This document shows, one piece after another, positions 1 through 11,464 of a DNA stretch of 64,000 bases (its first letter is position 1; each line of letters starts with the position of its first letter). Origin of the DNA: Ipomoea triloba (lineage: Eukaryota > Streptophyta > Magnoliopsida > Solanales > Convolvulaceae); assembly GCF_003576645.1 (NCBI RefSeq), contig NC_044929.1, positions 22,697,068 to 22,761,067 of the forward strand. The letters are read 5' to 3'. The position numbers and the translations under genes are program-made. The notes below the pieces were generated by a model, which was not told the origin of the DNA, ran no database searches, and saw nothing but the letters and a program-made list of their open reading frames with translations.

Positions 1-1339
1 AAAAATTACTGCCATAAGTACCTGAGTTGAATAGAACTATACACTGAAATTCAAGTAACTATATAAGCGGGGGCTTTGATCCACGCGTCAGCGCAGTCAT
101 GATTACTACTGCATCTGATCTGTGTCGATGCTGCAGCAGACTGGGGACGAAGAAGAAGCCAATAGGGTGAGTGGGTTGGTGGGTCATGGGTGGACACAAA
201 TTAGTCAAAACAAATTGGAAATACTGCCAAAATCCAACCAAATCAATCAACATGGTCATTTGCTCACTTCTCCATCTTTCAATTCTCGTACATTGTTTAC
301 AGCCTCTCCTGATTATTGCAGGTTTCATAGAACGTACCACTACACGTACATTGTAGCCTTCCTGTTTGCCAGCGTGAGGCCAACATAAACTTTTGCCTTT
401 TTATGTTTCTTGTCATTGGGCTCCCATGTAGATAGGTTTCTTTGTGGGCTCACATTAACGTTTTTCTTCAAATGTAGAACGTTTGGTTGGTCCAAATTTG
501 TATAGTCTTTATTGACATCAACTGCCAAAAACCCGAAACTAATAGGCCAATCCAAAATGACTCTAAACCTGATTTACAGTAAATTGGTATGATTTACAGT
601 AAAAAGTGAGAGTACATGTAATATTTTTTTAAAAAGAATTGGTATGATTTACATTTTTTTGAATAAAAAGAATTGGTATGATTTACAGTAAAAAGTGAGA
701 GTACATGTAATATTTTTTTGAATAAAAAGAATGGTTGGATAGTAGAAGTTGAAAGTAAATAATAGAGTATATATCTAACTTGTAAGACCCAAATCCCACT
801 GAAACCTAAGGGTGGGTAGGAGTCATTGAAATGTTAACCAACAAAACATAAACAAACGAACAGAAGTTCGTGTTCGTTTGTTTAAGTTCGTGTTCGTTTG
901 TTTAAGTTTTTAAAAATTCTGTTCGTATTGGTTGGTTTGTTCATATTAGTTTGTTAAGCGTTCATTAGTGTTTAGAGTTCGTTTGTCTAAGTTTTTAAAA
1001 ATTCTGTTCGTATTGGTTTGTTAAGCGTTCATTAGTTTGTTAAGCGTTCATTAGAGTTTAGAGTCTCTGAAAGATTTAAGATTTAAGATTAGTCTAAGGT
1101 AACTAATGTAAATAAAAAAAAAAAAATAGTTGTAAGCAAGCAAAAGGATTCCGGTAGAGGTTTATTTATAGATCCAGTTATATTTAGGGCATCTCGATTT
1201 ATCTACATCTCAGCTCTGCGCCACCACATTCATTATATGACACATTTCATACATATAAGTCTCGACCTTATTAAAACAAACTGGCTGGCATAGTATCATG
1301 TAGTACGAGGATGCATGTCACGCGGGCACGGACGCCCCA
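1..1339. other. Intergenic, AT-rich with short tandem repeats
   Basis: No convincing gene; the open frames here are short and lack family features or splice context. Positions 574-735 carry a partly duplicated motif built on GATTTACAGTAAAAAGTGAG. Positions 860-1060 carry degenerate repeats of a GTTCGTTTGTTTAAG-type unit. A TTTATT at 1161-1166 reads AATAAA on the minus strand and may serve as a polyadenylation signal for the vicilin gene that ends at 1340. Confidence 0.6.
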
Positions 1340-4249
1340 CTACTGATCAGCACGCTCCTCGCGCTGCTGCCACTCAGGCCCCTTAGAGAACAGCTCAAAA
1401 TCGTTGTCATCTTCGAACACTTGATCCACCAGTTTCGAGCTGACCCCGAACGCGATTTCCTTAGCAGTATCGTCCAAGTTGCTGTACAAGTTGTTCTTGC
1501 CGGCGAGGGGCACGCGCTCGTCGTTCTCATCGGCATTGATGTTGAAGCAGACGATCTGCAGGTTGTGGTCCTGGGAGGCGATGGTCACGTAAGGGTGGTC
1601 GGGCGGGATGATGAAGAGCGTGCCGGGTCGGAGTTGGGCGTTCATGGTCTCGTAGGTTGGAGTGGCTCCTTCTTGGGTGTGTTCTGATGACTGGGAAGAG
1701 ACGTGAGGGCAGGCCATTTGGCCCCACCCGTTGCCGTCCACCACAAAGGCTAGCTTTGTGGCTCTTGTGTTGAAGAGTGGGCCTAACATTCCTCCCTACA
1801 CACCCAAGATTATATGTGTAAATTCATTAGGAAAAAATATTAAATATTGTATGGTGATCCTAATTAGGCTGAACTAAGTATGTAAATACTACATTGTGAC
1901 CCGTTAGACTGCATTGTGACCCCACAATAAAGTGTAACTGACTGAGCCAAATAAGTAAATATTAGATTGTGATCCAAATTAGATTGAACTAAATAAGTAA
2001 ATAGTACACTGTGACCCTATCAGACTAGTAAGTACTGCATTGTGACCCGTTAGATTGCATTGTGACCCTAATCAGACTAAAGTAAGTAAATAAATACTGC
2101 ATTGTGATCCTAATCTGAAGTAAGTAAATAAATACCCCTCACAACTGCATTGTGACCCTTATTAGACTGAACTAAGTAAGCAAATAGTGCATTGTGATCC
2201 TCATTTGAAGTAAGTAAATAAATACCCCTCACAAGTGCATTGTGACCCTAATCAGACTGAACTAAGTAAGCAAATATTGTATTGTGATCCTAATCTGAAG
2301 TAAGTAAATAAATACCCCTCACAAGTGCATTGTGACTCTAATGGCATTGTGACCCTCCTAATTAGAGGAAGAACCATGATTATATTAGGAGGAACCATGA
2401 TTAGATCAAGGATACGATGATAGTGAGAACTTACTCGAGTAATGTTGGCGAAAGCAACCTCGATATCTCCAAGCGCCTTCAAATCATCGTTGTCAACTTC
2501 AAAGAGTTGGCCATAGTTGTTTGAAACGCTTTTGTGCTTGAAGATATCCACTGTCTTCGACGACGACTTATCCGTTTTGAAGGGCCAAATGGTATCATCT
2601 CCTTTGCTCAGAGACTTGAGTTGCTCATCAGATACTTGTATGAAAGGGCTATCGTCCCGTCCTCCCAACACTTTCTCTATTGTCTCCTTGCTTTCATCAT
2701 AAGCGGCTTCCAATATGCTTGATTTGAAGGCGTTCAAGAACGAATTCCGGCCGGTGCCGAAGAAGAACTGCGGAAATAATGGAGAAGTTTAGTTTTAATT
2801 GTCCGAGAATTGCAGTGTAAAAGGTTGGGTTAATCATTAATTAATCACCTGGAAACGGCCTGGGGTTGAAATGGTTTGGATCAGTTTGATTATGACGAGC
2901 TTGTTGTTGTTATCTGTGTTGAACAGATACGTCGTAGCTCCGGCGGGTATGAACACAATGGAGCCGACACGGATATCGTAGCTTTTTCTCTTGTTTTTCC
3001 AGATTATGTTCAACGTTCCCTCACCTGTAGATTAAACCCACAAAATTATGTGAAAAACAACACCTCACTTAACACCTGTTAGCAAAAATAGGTATAGGCT
3101 CTAGGTGACCTAGATCGTGGAGTTCCCTCTGAAACACCGGCTTAGGTGCCCGCCTAGCACTTAATTCAGGACTTAGAACCTAAGCGCCCGCTTAGGGCTT
3201 AATTTGGCCAACTGGGTGCCCTAGATCGTGGTGATTTCCCTCCGAAACATTGGTTAGGTGCCCGCCTAGCACCTAATTCGGAGCCTACCCCTAATTCAGC
3301 CAACTCAGTGTAGACCTAATTCGGCCACCTAAGCGCCCGCCTAGGGCCTAATTCGGCCAACTCGGTGTCCACCTAGGCAGACCACCTAAGCACCCGCCTA
3401 GGGCTTAATTTAGCCAATTTGATGGTGACCACCTCGGCACACCACCTAAGCGTCGCCTAGGTCCTAATTCGGCCAACTTGGCGCTTAATTTAGCCAATTT
3501 GGTGGTGACCAAATCTGCACATCACCTAGGCGTCGCCTAGGTCCTAATTCTGCCAACTTGGCAGACTTGGCCTAAACACCCGCCTAGAACTTAATTCGGC
3601 CAACTCAGTGGCCACCGAGACACACGAGCACACCACCTAAGTGCCCCTAGGCGCTAATTTGGCCAACTCGACCGCCTAGAAGCCCGCCTAAGATGGGCCT
3701 AATTCGGCAACTGATTTAACTCATCCATTTCACCAGACTAGCGCAACCAGATTAACCTTTACTGGAACCATGCTCCCTACAACAGTAAATTAAACAGTGT
3801 TGTGTATACGTACCCTCGGCGACAAACCCGACCAAGTCGGCGTCCTGGTGGCTCGGAGCGACCATGGTTTTGGACTCCACTTCAAGCACACCAAAACGGA
3901 AATTCTCAATCCCCTCGAACAGGTTCGACCGCTCGGTAAACCGAGGAAGCACCGAGAATCTCCCCTGTTGGGACCTGTGCGCAGTTTGGAAATGCCGCGG
4001 CTGGAACACATAAGGATTATTATCCCCTCCCTGTCTCTCCTCTTCCCCGCCGCCGTGTTCTCCCTCCCTCCCTTCTTTCTCACGAATATACCGCTCGCAC
4101 TTCTCCAGGCACGCTTGGCGCTGTTGTTGGTCGAATCCCATCTGGACTCGGCACTGATGTCGGCATGTTTGGAGCTCCGGGTCCATTGTGCCCAGAGCCA
4201 CGGCGGCCAAGGCGAAGAACACCACGAAGCCTAGAGTTTTCAGAATCAT
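1340..4249 (-). CDS. Vicilin-like 7S seed storage globulin (vicilin-1)
   Basis: Four exons: 4249-3814, 3024-2849, 2767-2435, 1795-1340, all with GT-AG junctions and consistent phase, giving about 466 aa. A hydrophobic signal peptide occupies residues 1-20. Cysteines at 29, 33, 47 and 51 form a CxxxC-x13-CxxxC helical hairpin of the vicilin N-terminal/antimicrobial type, followed by a Glu/Gly/Arg-rich linker. Two bicupin domains follow: cupin 1 around residues 80-260 (NPYVFQPRHF, the SNLFEGIENF motif, IPAGATTYLFN, STPGRF) and cupin 2 around 290-450 (GGMLGPLFNTRA, IIPPDHPYV, LAGKNN). 7S globulins are trimeric storage proteins targeted to protein storage vacuoles in seeds. The start is the first ATG, ahead of the signal peptide. 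Compared with the neighbouring paralogue it lacks one intron (after LEAA). A seed-type promoter lies just upstream. It is a known food-allergen family. Confidence 0.93.
1840..2365. repeat. Intronic minisatellite in vicilin-1 intron 3
   Basis: Repeated variants of GCATTGTGACCCTAATCAGA and AAGTAAGTAAATAAATACCC alternate over about 0.5 kb in imperfect tandem units. The array fills most of the 1796-2434 intron. It is a likely length-polymorphic locus. Confidence 0.8.
3086..3720. repeat. CCTAGG-rich degenerate repeat in vicilin-1 intron 1
   Basis: Many imperfect copies of a unit built from CGCCTAGGGCCTAATTCGGC and CACCTAAGCG fill most of the 3025-3813 intron. The motif vocabulary (CGCCTAGGCG, CTAATTCGGC) is the same as in the hAT-type elements at 7120, 20741 and 46269, so this is probably an expanded, rearranged copy. 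I could not place its ends or a target-site duplication. Confidence 0.65.
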
Positions 4250-4324
4250 GGTTTCTTGTGACGATTTTTTTCTGAGGATAAATTGATGGTTAGAGTGATG
4301 AAGAAGGGGGAAGATTGGAGGTGG

Positions 4325-4427
4325 ATTTATAGTAAGGTTTGGGTGAAGATTGGGATGAAGAAGATCGGTGGATTGCGCATGCAAAGACATGCACGGAGAC
4401 AGATGTCTAGTGTAAATGATACGTGTC
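4325..4427 (-). promoter_or_regulatory. Vicilin-1 seed promoter: TATA box, two RY elements, ABRE-like site
   Basis: On the minus strand a TATA box (CTATAAAT) lies at 4332-4325, about 76 bp above the ATG. Two RY cores (CATGCA on the plus strand, TGCATG as read by the gene) lie at 4378-4383 and 4388-4393. An ACGTGTC element lies at 4421-4427. RY sites bind B3 regulators such as ABI3 and FUS3, and ACGTG cores bind bZIP factors, in seed-maturation promoters. The spacing fits that architecture. Confidence 0.75.
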
Positions 4428-4459
4428 TCATGAGTACGAGGATGCTCGCCGCGTACCAT

Positions 4460-5209
4460 TTTTATTTGAGTCCATTATGTCAGATTCTGGGGATCCAAAT
4501 AATCCAATAACCAGTTAAGTTTATCATACAATTTGTTAAATAATCACTAGGTGAGCTGGTTTCAAATCTGATTTTTGTGAGAGCTATTTATTATTTTTTG
4601 ACTGTTAACTTTCTGGTAAATTAAAGATATAATTGTTGAGTAAAGTCAAAGAAAAATCACTTTCAAATTCCACCTAATTGTTGATTCGATTCATGATCTC
4701 TTCTCCCAAACTTCATTCATGTGACCAGTTGAGATGTTCATACGGTATTAACACAATCTCGACTATACTCACTCTGTGTCTCTTGTACTGGGTCATCACA
4801 CTCTATTGCTAGTTGCCTATTTTGGAGGGTTATTCGATTAATTATTGATAATTAGTATTAAACGTTTAAAATTGTGTAAAATTCCAAAACCCCTAGAAAG
4901 AATGACAAATACATCTCACAATTACATGGATACTCTAAATTAAGCATAAAGCCTTAATTTCTCGTTCACTTAGAGGGATCTGAATATCCCAAAAATCGTC
5001 CTTACAGAAACTTATTTGCCACTTGAACCACTCATTTAGATTAAGAAAAGCCTTAATATACTTATTCCTTAAAGTATACTCTGTATATTGGACCAATCCC
5101 AATAAAACCAACAATATATATTGGACCGATTGCAACAAAACCAACAATATATAGTGGATTTATTCTCATAATTCCAAACTAATTAACAAGCTGAAACTCT
5201 TGACATGTA
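4460..5209. other. Intergenic between the two vicilins
   Basis: AT-rich spacer between the vicilin-1 promoter and the vicilin-2 stop codon. I see no gene or clear element in it. Confidence 0.6.
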
Positions 5210-8200
5210 TCACTGGTCAGGATTCAAGCTGCTGGGAGGCGCCTTGAAGAACAACTCAAGCGGCTGGCTACCGAACACCACATTAACAGCCTCTTCATCG
5301 GAACCGGCGAACGACAACTTCTTGGCCGTTTTTCCCAGTTTAATAAACAGGTTGTTGGTCCCGGCGAGCGTTACTCTTTCGTTGCCTCGCCCGTTAATGT
5401 CGAACCAACCGAACTGCAGACTTTTACTAGGATTACTTGTCGCCACGCTCACGTAAGGATATCCCGGAGGGATCACCACAACCATCCCCGTTTTCAGCTT
5501 CGACCTCACTGTTTGGTAATTGTTTTTGGGACATCCAATTTCTAGCCACCCTTCCCCTTCCAGCACTACTGCTACTTGTGTCGCTCTCGTGTTGAAAAAT
5601 GGACCCAACATTCCTCCCTGCATATATACACACACAGAGAGCCAGAAATAAACAAGATTATATGTGTTATGGGATAACCCAACTAAGTTAATTTGGCTTA
5701 GTAATTAGAAGGTTATAAGTTTGATTCTTACTCTATAATCTAATTTTTCTGATTAAAACAGGGGAAATAGAGATATAGTATTGTACTATTTTTAAAGTAT
5801 CCCGACTCACTCACTACAAACTTAATTTTTAGTGAGTTTTTGCAAGCTGGCTTGCAAAGTCAATGGGCTAATATTCAAGTAATCATAACTCATCCCATGC
5901 GCGTTGGCCCAATAACCGATTGGCGCAAGCTGCGGGCATACACCGGCCAAGTTGGTTAGGCCCAAATTTTTGCAATCCATTGTGGCCGGCCTTAACTGGC
6001 CTCAGTGTTGTGCACAATCATTATGGTCCACACAGCTGTGTGAATCATACTATCAAAGACTGTATATTCAGTACAAAAATAAGGGCATTTTAATCATTCT
6101 GTCACTTCTTACTTTTCAATTTGTACTAATATTTCTACATACCAAACACTATAATTCCAATTCTTTCTTCATTCCAATCTTATTCTTTTCCCACCAAATT
6201 ACAATTCTTTTTTCTCTTAATTCCCTTTCCCAACCAAACGCCTTGTTAGTATATTAGAAATGTGCATTATATTAAGGGAAAATACATTATTATTTGAGTA
6301 CTAAAAATATATTATTTTGTATAATCTACATTCAGTAGACGAATAATATATTTTTAATATAATAAAAATGTACTATGCAAATTAAGATTCCTGTTGTGTA
6401 AGTATGGACTAATCTGATCTACAAGTTTCAACTCACTTTAACATTCCTAATTATAAACTAATTATAAAGTGAATTGTGATCCTAATTAAGATTACATGTT
6501 GTACAACATTGTATAATTTTTTGGTGAAATATTGTAGTAATTAATTAATTACCTCTGTGATGTTGACGAAAGCGGCATTGACGTCAACTTCATCGAGCGG
6601 TTTGAAATGTTTAGTGCCCACTTCGTAGATTACACCAAACTGGTTGGACACAGTTTTGTGCGGGAAGACATTGATGGTTCTGTCCTTTGACGTTTCGTCG
6701 CCTCTGAAAGGCCTAATGCCACCCTCGTCTCCTTCTTGGCTCAGAGACCTTAGCTGTTCTTCGGTCACTTTAAGGAAAGGACCTTCTTCCTGCGCTTCTC
6801 CGAACAATACACCTTCTATTGTCTCCCACTTCGTCTATATATATATATATAAGTCAAGAATTATAATCATATATACACGTTAGCCGTCGGCGAACAGTTT
6901 CCGGTCCAACCATGTAATAATCAATCGGAAATCAATTAATTAATTAAACTTACGTTCAAAGCTGCTTCCAGTGTTTCACGGCTAAAGCCTTTGAAGAACG
7001 ACATCGGCTTCTTTCCTGCGGCGCCGGAGAAGAACTGCACCGTGCAACACCAATAATTGATAAGTATAAATATATATAAAATAATAGAGATTTATTTTTC
7101 TTTCACTTTTAGTCCGGATCATGTTGAAAAAATTGTTAGACCCTCCTCGAGGGCCAGGGGCACCTAGACGCTAGTGTATTTTTTATTTTTAAAAAAACAT
7201 ATAGAATTTGAACAATTTAAGATTATTTTATTCAAAATGGTATCGTTTTTATTGAAATAATCTATTAAGAAAAAGAACAATAACTAATCAGTTACCTAGT
7301 CGGTGTTTATGAGGCCTAAGCCATCAAGGTTGGCACCTAGGAGGCCTAAGTGATCAAGGTGGACTGAGGAGGCCTAAGCGGTCAAGGCGGGCGCTAGAAG
7401 ACCTAAACGGTCAACACTTAAGTGGCCTCCGCAGGCTTAGTGAATTTAGTTAGGCGTCTAGCCTACCGACTAGCTAGACTACCAATTATAATGATACAGT
7501 CAACGCCTAGCGCCTAGGCGCAAATGGAACTTTTGCAACACTGGCGAATATACTTTCATAAATTAAGTCCTAATTATCAAAGATGAAGTAATTACCTCAA
7601 AACGACCGGGGGTGGAGATGCTCCGTATAAGAATGAAGAACTCAAGTGGAACTTTTTTAACGTTGTCGGTGTTCACTATGTAAGTTGTCGTCCCAGGCGG
7701 AATCCTCAACACGTCCCCCTCGTAAATGTTGAAGCTTTCCTTCCCGTCTTGCCGGATTACAGCCACACTTCCCCTTCCTGCACGATAATAAATACATCTC
7801 TGAATCCATTTAAACTCTTAGTTAAAACGAAAAACATTCCGGTCGGTCAATGTACCTAAAACAACAGTGCAAATGAACTCAGCGTCCTCGTGATATGGGA
7901 CAACAAAGGTTTGCGATTCCACCAAAAGAAAAGCGAGACGGTAATCCTTAATTCCCTCGAACAAGTCCGACCGGTCGGAGAATCTGGGAAGCATTCGGAA
8001 AATGCTCTCACCGGACGCCGCCTGAGTTTCGAACTCCTCCCGCTGGAAAACGAAAGGATACTGCTCCTCTCCGCCGTGCCGGCGGCCGCAACTTCCGGCG
8101 TGATGTTCTCCCACCGCCAAGCATTGATGCTCCTCCTTGCTTAAAGCTACCGTCGCGGATGCAAGCAAGAGGGCAAAGGATAGCACAGCATACTCCCCTG

Positions 8201-8213
8201 TTCTCACTCTCAT
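5210..8213 (-). CDS. Vicilin-like 7S globulin (vicilin-2)
   Basis: Five exons: 8213-7856, 7777-7596, 7034-6954, 6834-6553, 5617-5210, giving about 436 aa. Residues 1 to about 25 form a signal peptide. Cupin 1 starts near residue 53 (YPFVFQREEF, SDLFEGIKDY, IPPGTTTYIVN, STPGRF). Cupin 2 carries GGMLGPFFNTRA, IPPGYPYV and LAGTNN. It is a tandem paralogue of vicilin-1, same strand, with its stop codon about 960 bp upstream of the vicilin-1 start. The acceptor at 6835-6836 (TATATAG) was chosen over a site 6 nt downstream because it gives equal length with vicilin-1 across LEAA...ETIE. This intron (6835-6953) is absent in vicilin-1. The N-terminal region has only two cysteines (31 and 42), so the CxxxC hairpin is lost. 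Intron 2 holds a hAT-type element and intron 4 is about 0.9 kb. Confidence 0.92.
7120..7543. mobile_element. hAT-type MITE in vicilin-2 intron 2
   Basis: The left end CATGTTGAAAAAATTG and the right end reading CAGTGTTGCAAAAG on the reverse strand match the termini of the copies at 20741 and 46269. The inside also matches (AGAATTTGAACAATTTAAG, CTAGCGCCTAGGCGC). The 8-bp flanks are no longer alike, so this copy is probably older. Confidence 0.7.
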
Positions 8214-8280
8214 CTTCGAGATTTGCGGATGAACTTTGTGATGTGGGCTGGTGAATCAGCAGGAGTATGGGACTGGATTT

Positions 8281-8288
8281 ATTATATA
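8281..8288 (-). promoter_or_regulatory. Vicilin-2 TATA box
   Basis: TATATAAT on the minus strand, about 70 bp above the ATG at 8213. No RY core (CATGCA/TGCATG) and no ACGTG core are visible in the 400 bp upstream, unlike vicilin-1. Confidence 0.55.
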
Positions 8289-8683
8289 GGGATGATGAAA
8301 CGGCTCTTTTATTTATTAAATTTTATATGAGTTAATAATTATACCATCATAAAAATAATAATATTTCTAGCCTCGTGGCTCGTGGGGAACGCGGCTTGAA
8401 ATATTAATTAAAAAGTTCAATCTTATTTCTCATCTAGATGACTGTTCTGTGAGATGACTGTTCGATTGGTCACAGGAGTAAAATTTAAAAATAATAATTC
8501 AGAATTGAGTCTTCCCCGTGGTAGTGTAAAAGTAATCTCTCAAAAGTGATGGCTCTTTGTGCATAGTAAGCAGAAGTCTAACTTTACATCATTTCAAATG
8601 TAACCTCTTAAAATGAGGAGAGGCTCATTGTGCTTTATCGGATCGGCCGAGGTTGCTCTCAAGGTCTTGCTTTACATCCTCCC

Positions 8684-9015
8684 GAGTACTTTATCGAACC
8701 GGGGCTTAAAGGCCATTGAGATTGGGAATAATTACTCTACCTACTACTCTTTAGAGAGCGTTTGGTTTAGATCTCTATCGGACCAGGGCTTGAAGGGCCC
8801 TTAAGATTGAGAATAATTATACTCAACCTACTACTCTTTTAGAGAGCGTTTGGTTCAAATCTTTACCGGACCGGGGCTTGACATGCCCTCAAGATTGGGA
8901 ATAATTATACCCTATCTACTACTCTTTAGAGAGCGTTTGATCCAGATAATCTAAATCTGGTAATGTGTCAAGGGCTTACCTTTAAGATCAGGAATAATTA
9001 TACTCTACCTACTCC
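8684..9015. repeat. Imperfect tandem repeat, about 4 units of 85-110 bp
   Basis: Units contain the blocks CGGACCGGGGCTTGA, AGATTGGGAATAATTATAC, CTACCTACTACTCTTTAG and AGAGCGTTTGGTT. The array lies between vicilin-2 and the first Ole e 6-like gene. No coding capacity is evident. Confidence 0.75.
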
Positions 9016-9428
9016 TCTCAAAAGAAATTCATAGTTGAAGTAAGATTCACGTATATATAAATAAAGTAATCGTTTCTAATAAATGAGTTTCAAGCTTAAT
9101 TTATATATTTATTACCCCCACACACCTCGGTACTTGATTTAAGAATTATTTATTCCATCACCCTTCAAATTACTGACATTGTAGCCTTGCAGAATTATAA
9201 TATTACGATAATAATTTAATTAATTCGAGATGATATCTTACAAAGCGATTGTGAGAAAATTAGAAAAATTAAAAAAATCAATTATTATATTCCATTGGTC
9301 GTGTAACAACATACAGATTTCTATTCATCTCCTCTACTCCAATTATTCATTCCATCTCTCTCAGCTTTAGAGGTTATTTAATTTCTTTGCAGGCCCATAG
9401 AACGCTCCCATCGGCAGAATTTAACTCT
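9016..9428. other. Intergenic, AT-rich
   Basis: Spacer between the tandem array and the tail exon of the Ole e 6-like gene. I see no gene. Confidence 0.5.
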
Positions 9429-9799
9429 CTATGGCATCATTGAACTAACTTTATCTGCACATATGAAGCAATTCAACAAAGTGAGAATGTTGTTATTAAA
9501 AGTATTAATGAAAATAATTCAATTTGATCAGATCGATAGTTTATTTACTTTCGAATGAGACATTAGTTATGTGAAAAATTGATTTATAGTAAAGTACCTT
9601 TGACAACATTGGCACCACATTTAGTGTCACACTCCATCGCGCACACGGTTTCGCTGCTACCCTTAGTCTTGCAATCATCTTCGCATTTTTCTTTGCAATT
9701 ATCGTATTCTTCATCAGCTTCCACTTTAGAAAACGTTAAGGCAGAGAGTACAACCATGCAAAGCACAAATAATGTGGCAAACTTCTTATCAACGGCCAT
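9429..9799 (-). CDS. Ole e 6-like secreted six-cysteine peptide (copy A)
   Basis: Exon 1 is 9799-9598 and exon 2 is 9454-9429, about 75 aa in all. Residues 1-28 form a signal peptide ending near KVEA. The mature part is acidic, with cysteines at 35, 39, 43, 53, 57 and 61: C-x3-C-x3-C-x9-C-x3-C-x3-C. This is the pattern of the pollen allergen Ole e 6 family, small secreted proteins of unknown biochemical role, often from pollen. The donor after AAA-G (G|GTAC) matches the phase and place of the intron in copies B and C. The acceptor ATATGTGCAG is nearly the same as in those copies, which is why I call a 7-residue tail exon here. That tail is the least certain part; reading through the donor instead would add three residues and stop. 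Confidence 0.8.
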
Positions 9800-9872
9800 T
9801 TTTCTCTCTTTTTCTTCTCTCAATTTTGTTTTTTGTTTTTTGTTTTGATGTTTATTTCCTACCAGTACAAGG

Positions 9873-9880
9873 TATATATA
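9873..9880 (-). promoter_or_regulatory. TATA box of Ole e 6-like copy A
   Basis: TATATATA about 73 bp upstream of the start codon on the minus strand, at the expected distance. Confidence 0.5.
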
Positions 9881-10193
9881 CACACACTGCACACATATAG
9901 GACTTTTTTTCTTTTACTTAAAAAAAATAAAAAATTCTCTGATCAATCCTAAGACACGAATTTGTTTGAGGTTTTGCATTGTTTGAGGAAGTACATTGTC
10001 TTGCCATAATAATAGGTCAAACTCCAGAAAATCAGGAATAGTATATCATATGCCCACCATTTGTAAATATATACATTAAATACATTAAAAAAGATTCTTA
10101 AATTCTTAAATGAGTTAAATCTATTTAGTTTTATTGTTTTCTATATTATGATTAGTTACTCGGACCTGGGATGTGTCTATACTAAGGGACATT

Positions 10194-10428
10194 TTTGAGC
10201 CTGGAGATGTGAACCGTATCATAAGGGTCCCTGTTTGCCCATCATATCAGGATTCTTAGTACTGGTTCTGTGACTCATGTGGAGACTATTCTGTAAAGAG
10301 TGCTTATAGGTGCATTATGTGAGAGGTACCCTCAAACCCACTCGGTTTTACCAAGTGGAATTTCCTGTGAAAAATTAAATCACCACCCAAATGGAAGACA
10401 TTCTTATGGAGAGCTATTAGAGATATCC
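10194..10428 (+). pseudogene. LINE reverse-transcriptase 3' region remnant (zf-RVT type)
   Basis: Frame beginning at 10194 reads a typical plant LINE C-terminal segment: FEPGDVNRIIRVPV, then GDYSVKSAYR, then KSPPKWKTFLWRAI, interrupted by three stop codons. No flanking LINE body is visible, so it is an isolated decayed fragment. Confidence 0.75.
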
Positions 10429-11464
10429 TTTCAATAATGTTATAAAATATTAATTTCAATAATGTCACTCCGTCAGCTCCACATCTTTTAAATTACAAAG
10501 ACAACGATTAACAAGAGTCGGGAAGTCAATCACTTTCTATATGTTCTTTCAAGAATCAATGGTTTGGAGATTTTAATTTGTGATGAGATCCAAATCAAAT
10601 TAAAACGAAAGATCATTACTAAACTCGAAAATCATGCTTTCGAAGCCGTATTATTGGGAAGTTGCCCTCTTTATTAGGGTCATTGACCCAAATGGTTTGG
10701 TAAGAATGAAGAACATAAAAAGTAATTCCACATTAAGGAGGTAATTTATAAATATATTAATTACTTAATCATAATTTTTTTGATATAGTTCTACAATGAT
10801 TTTCCCATTTTTCTAATCCGAGACTCCGAGGCAGCACCCTAAAAGCACAATTGCATCCGTTCATGACAATGTGAAAACATAATTAAATGAGTAATAACTC
10901 ATCATTAATCAATGAATAACATTTAGTTACACCTTGTACAATCAGTACAATAATGTAGGTAATTCGTAATTTAACAAAATTAAAAAAAAAAACAATTTAT
11001 TTGACTACTTATATTATAATTACATTATTATTCATCTTATCCCGTATCATCATCTGCATGCCTTTATTTTTTTCATCCTGTCCTTGGTACGTCCTTCTTC
11101 AAGCCATGCTATCCAACTTAGCTGCACACACATAATCAAATAAATATTAGTTCGCGGTTGAAAATTATCCCATTTCTAACCTGATCAGAAATTAAAACTA
11201 TATATACCCGAGATATTTTTATTTTTTTTTAAACATCAAATATAAACCCTTCTGCTAAGAAACAGTAAACCTGCCCGCATAGTGGGCACAGGGAGGTTTA
11301 AGGAGAAAGATCAGGGATATGAAAGGGAGCACAGAAAGGGAGCAACTCTTCAGAAGAGTTACCATGAATTACATTCTCTCTTTGTCGGAAGGGGCCTCGA
11401 TAGAGCACTAGAGCTGTCGACACGAGCCCGGTTACCTTAATTATTATGTAAATCCATGTAATAA
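10429..11464. other. Intergenic, AT-rich
   Basis: I see no gene. The sequence is AT-rich without clear repeats until the MULE-type element at 11465. Confidence 0.5.

Noticed and set aside
6835..6953. Vicilin-2 exon 4 starting at TGG after the acceptor GACGAAG
   Set aside because: The upstream acceptor TATATAG restores equal length with vicilin-1 and is a better splice site.
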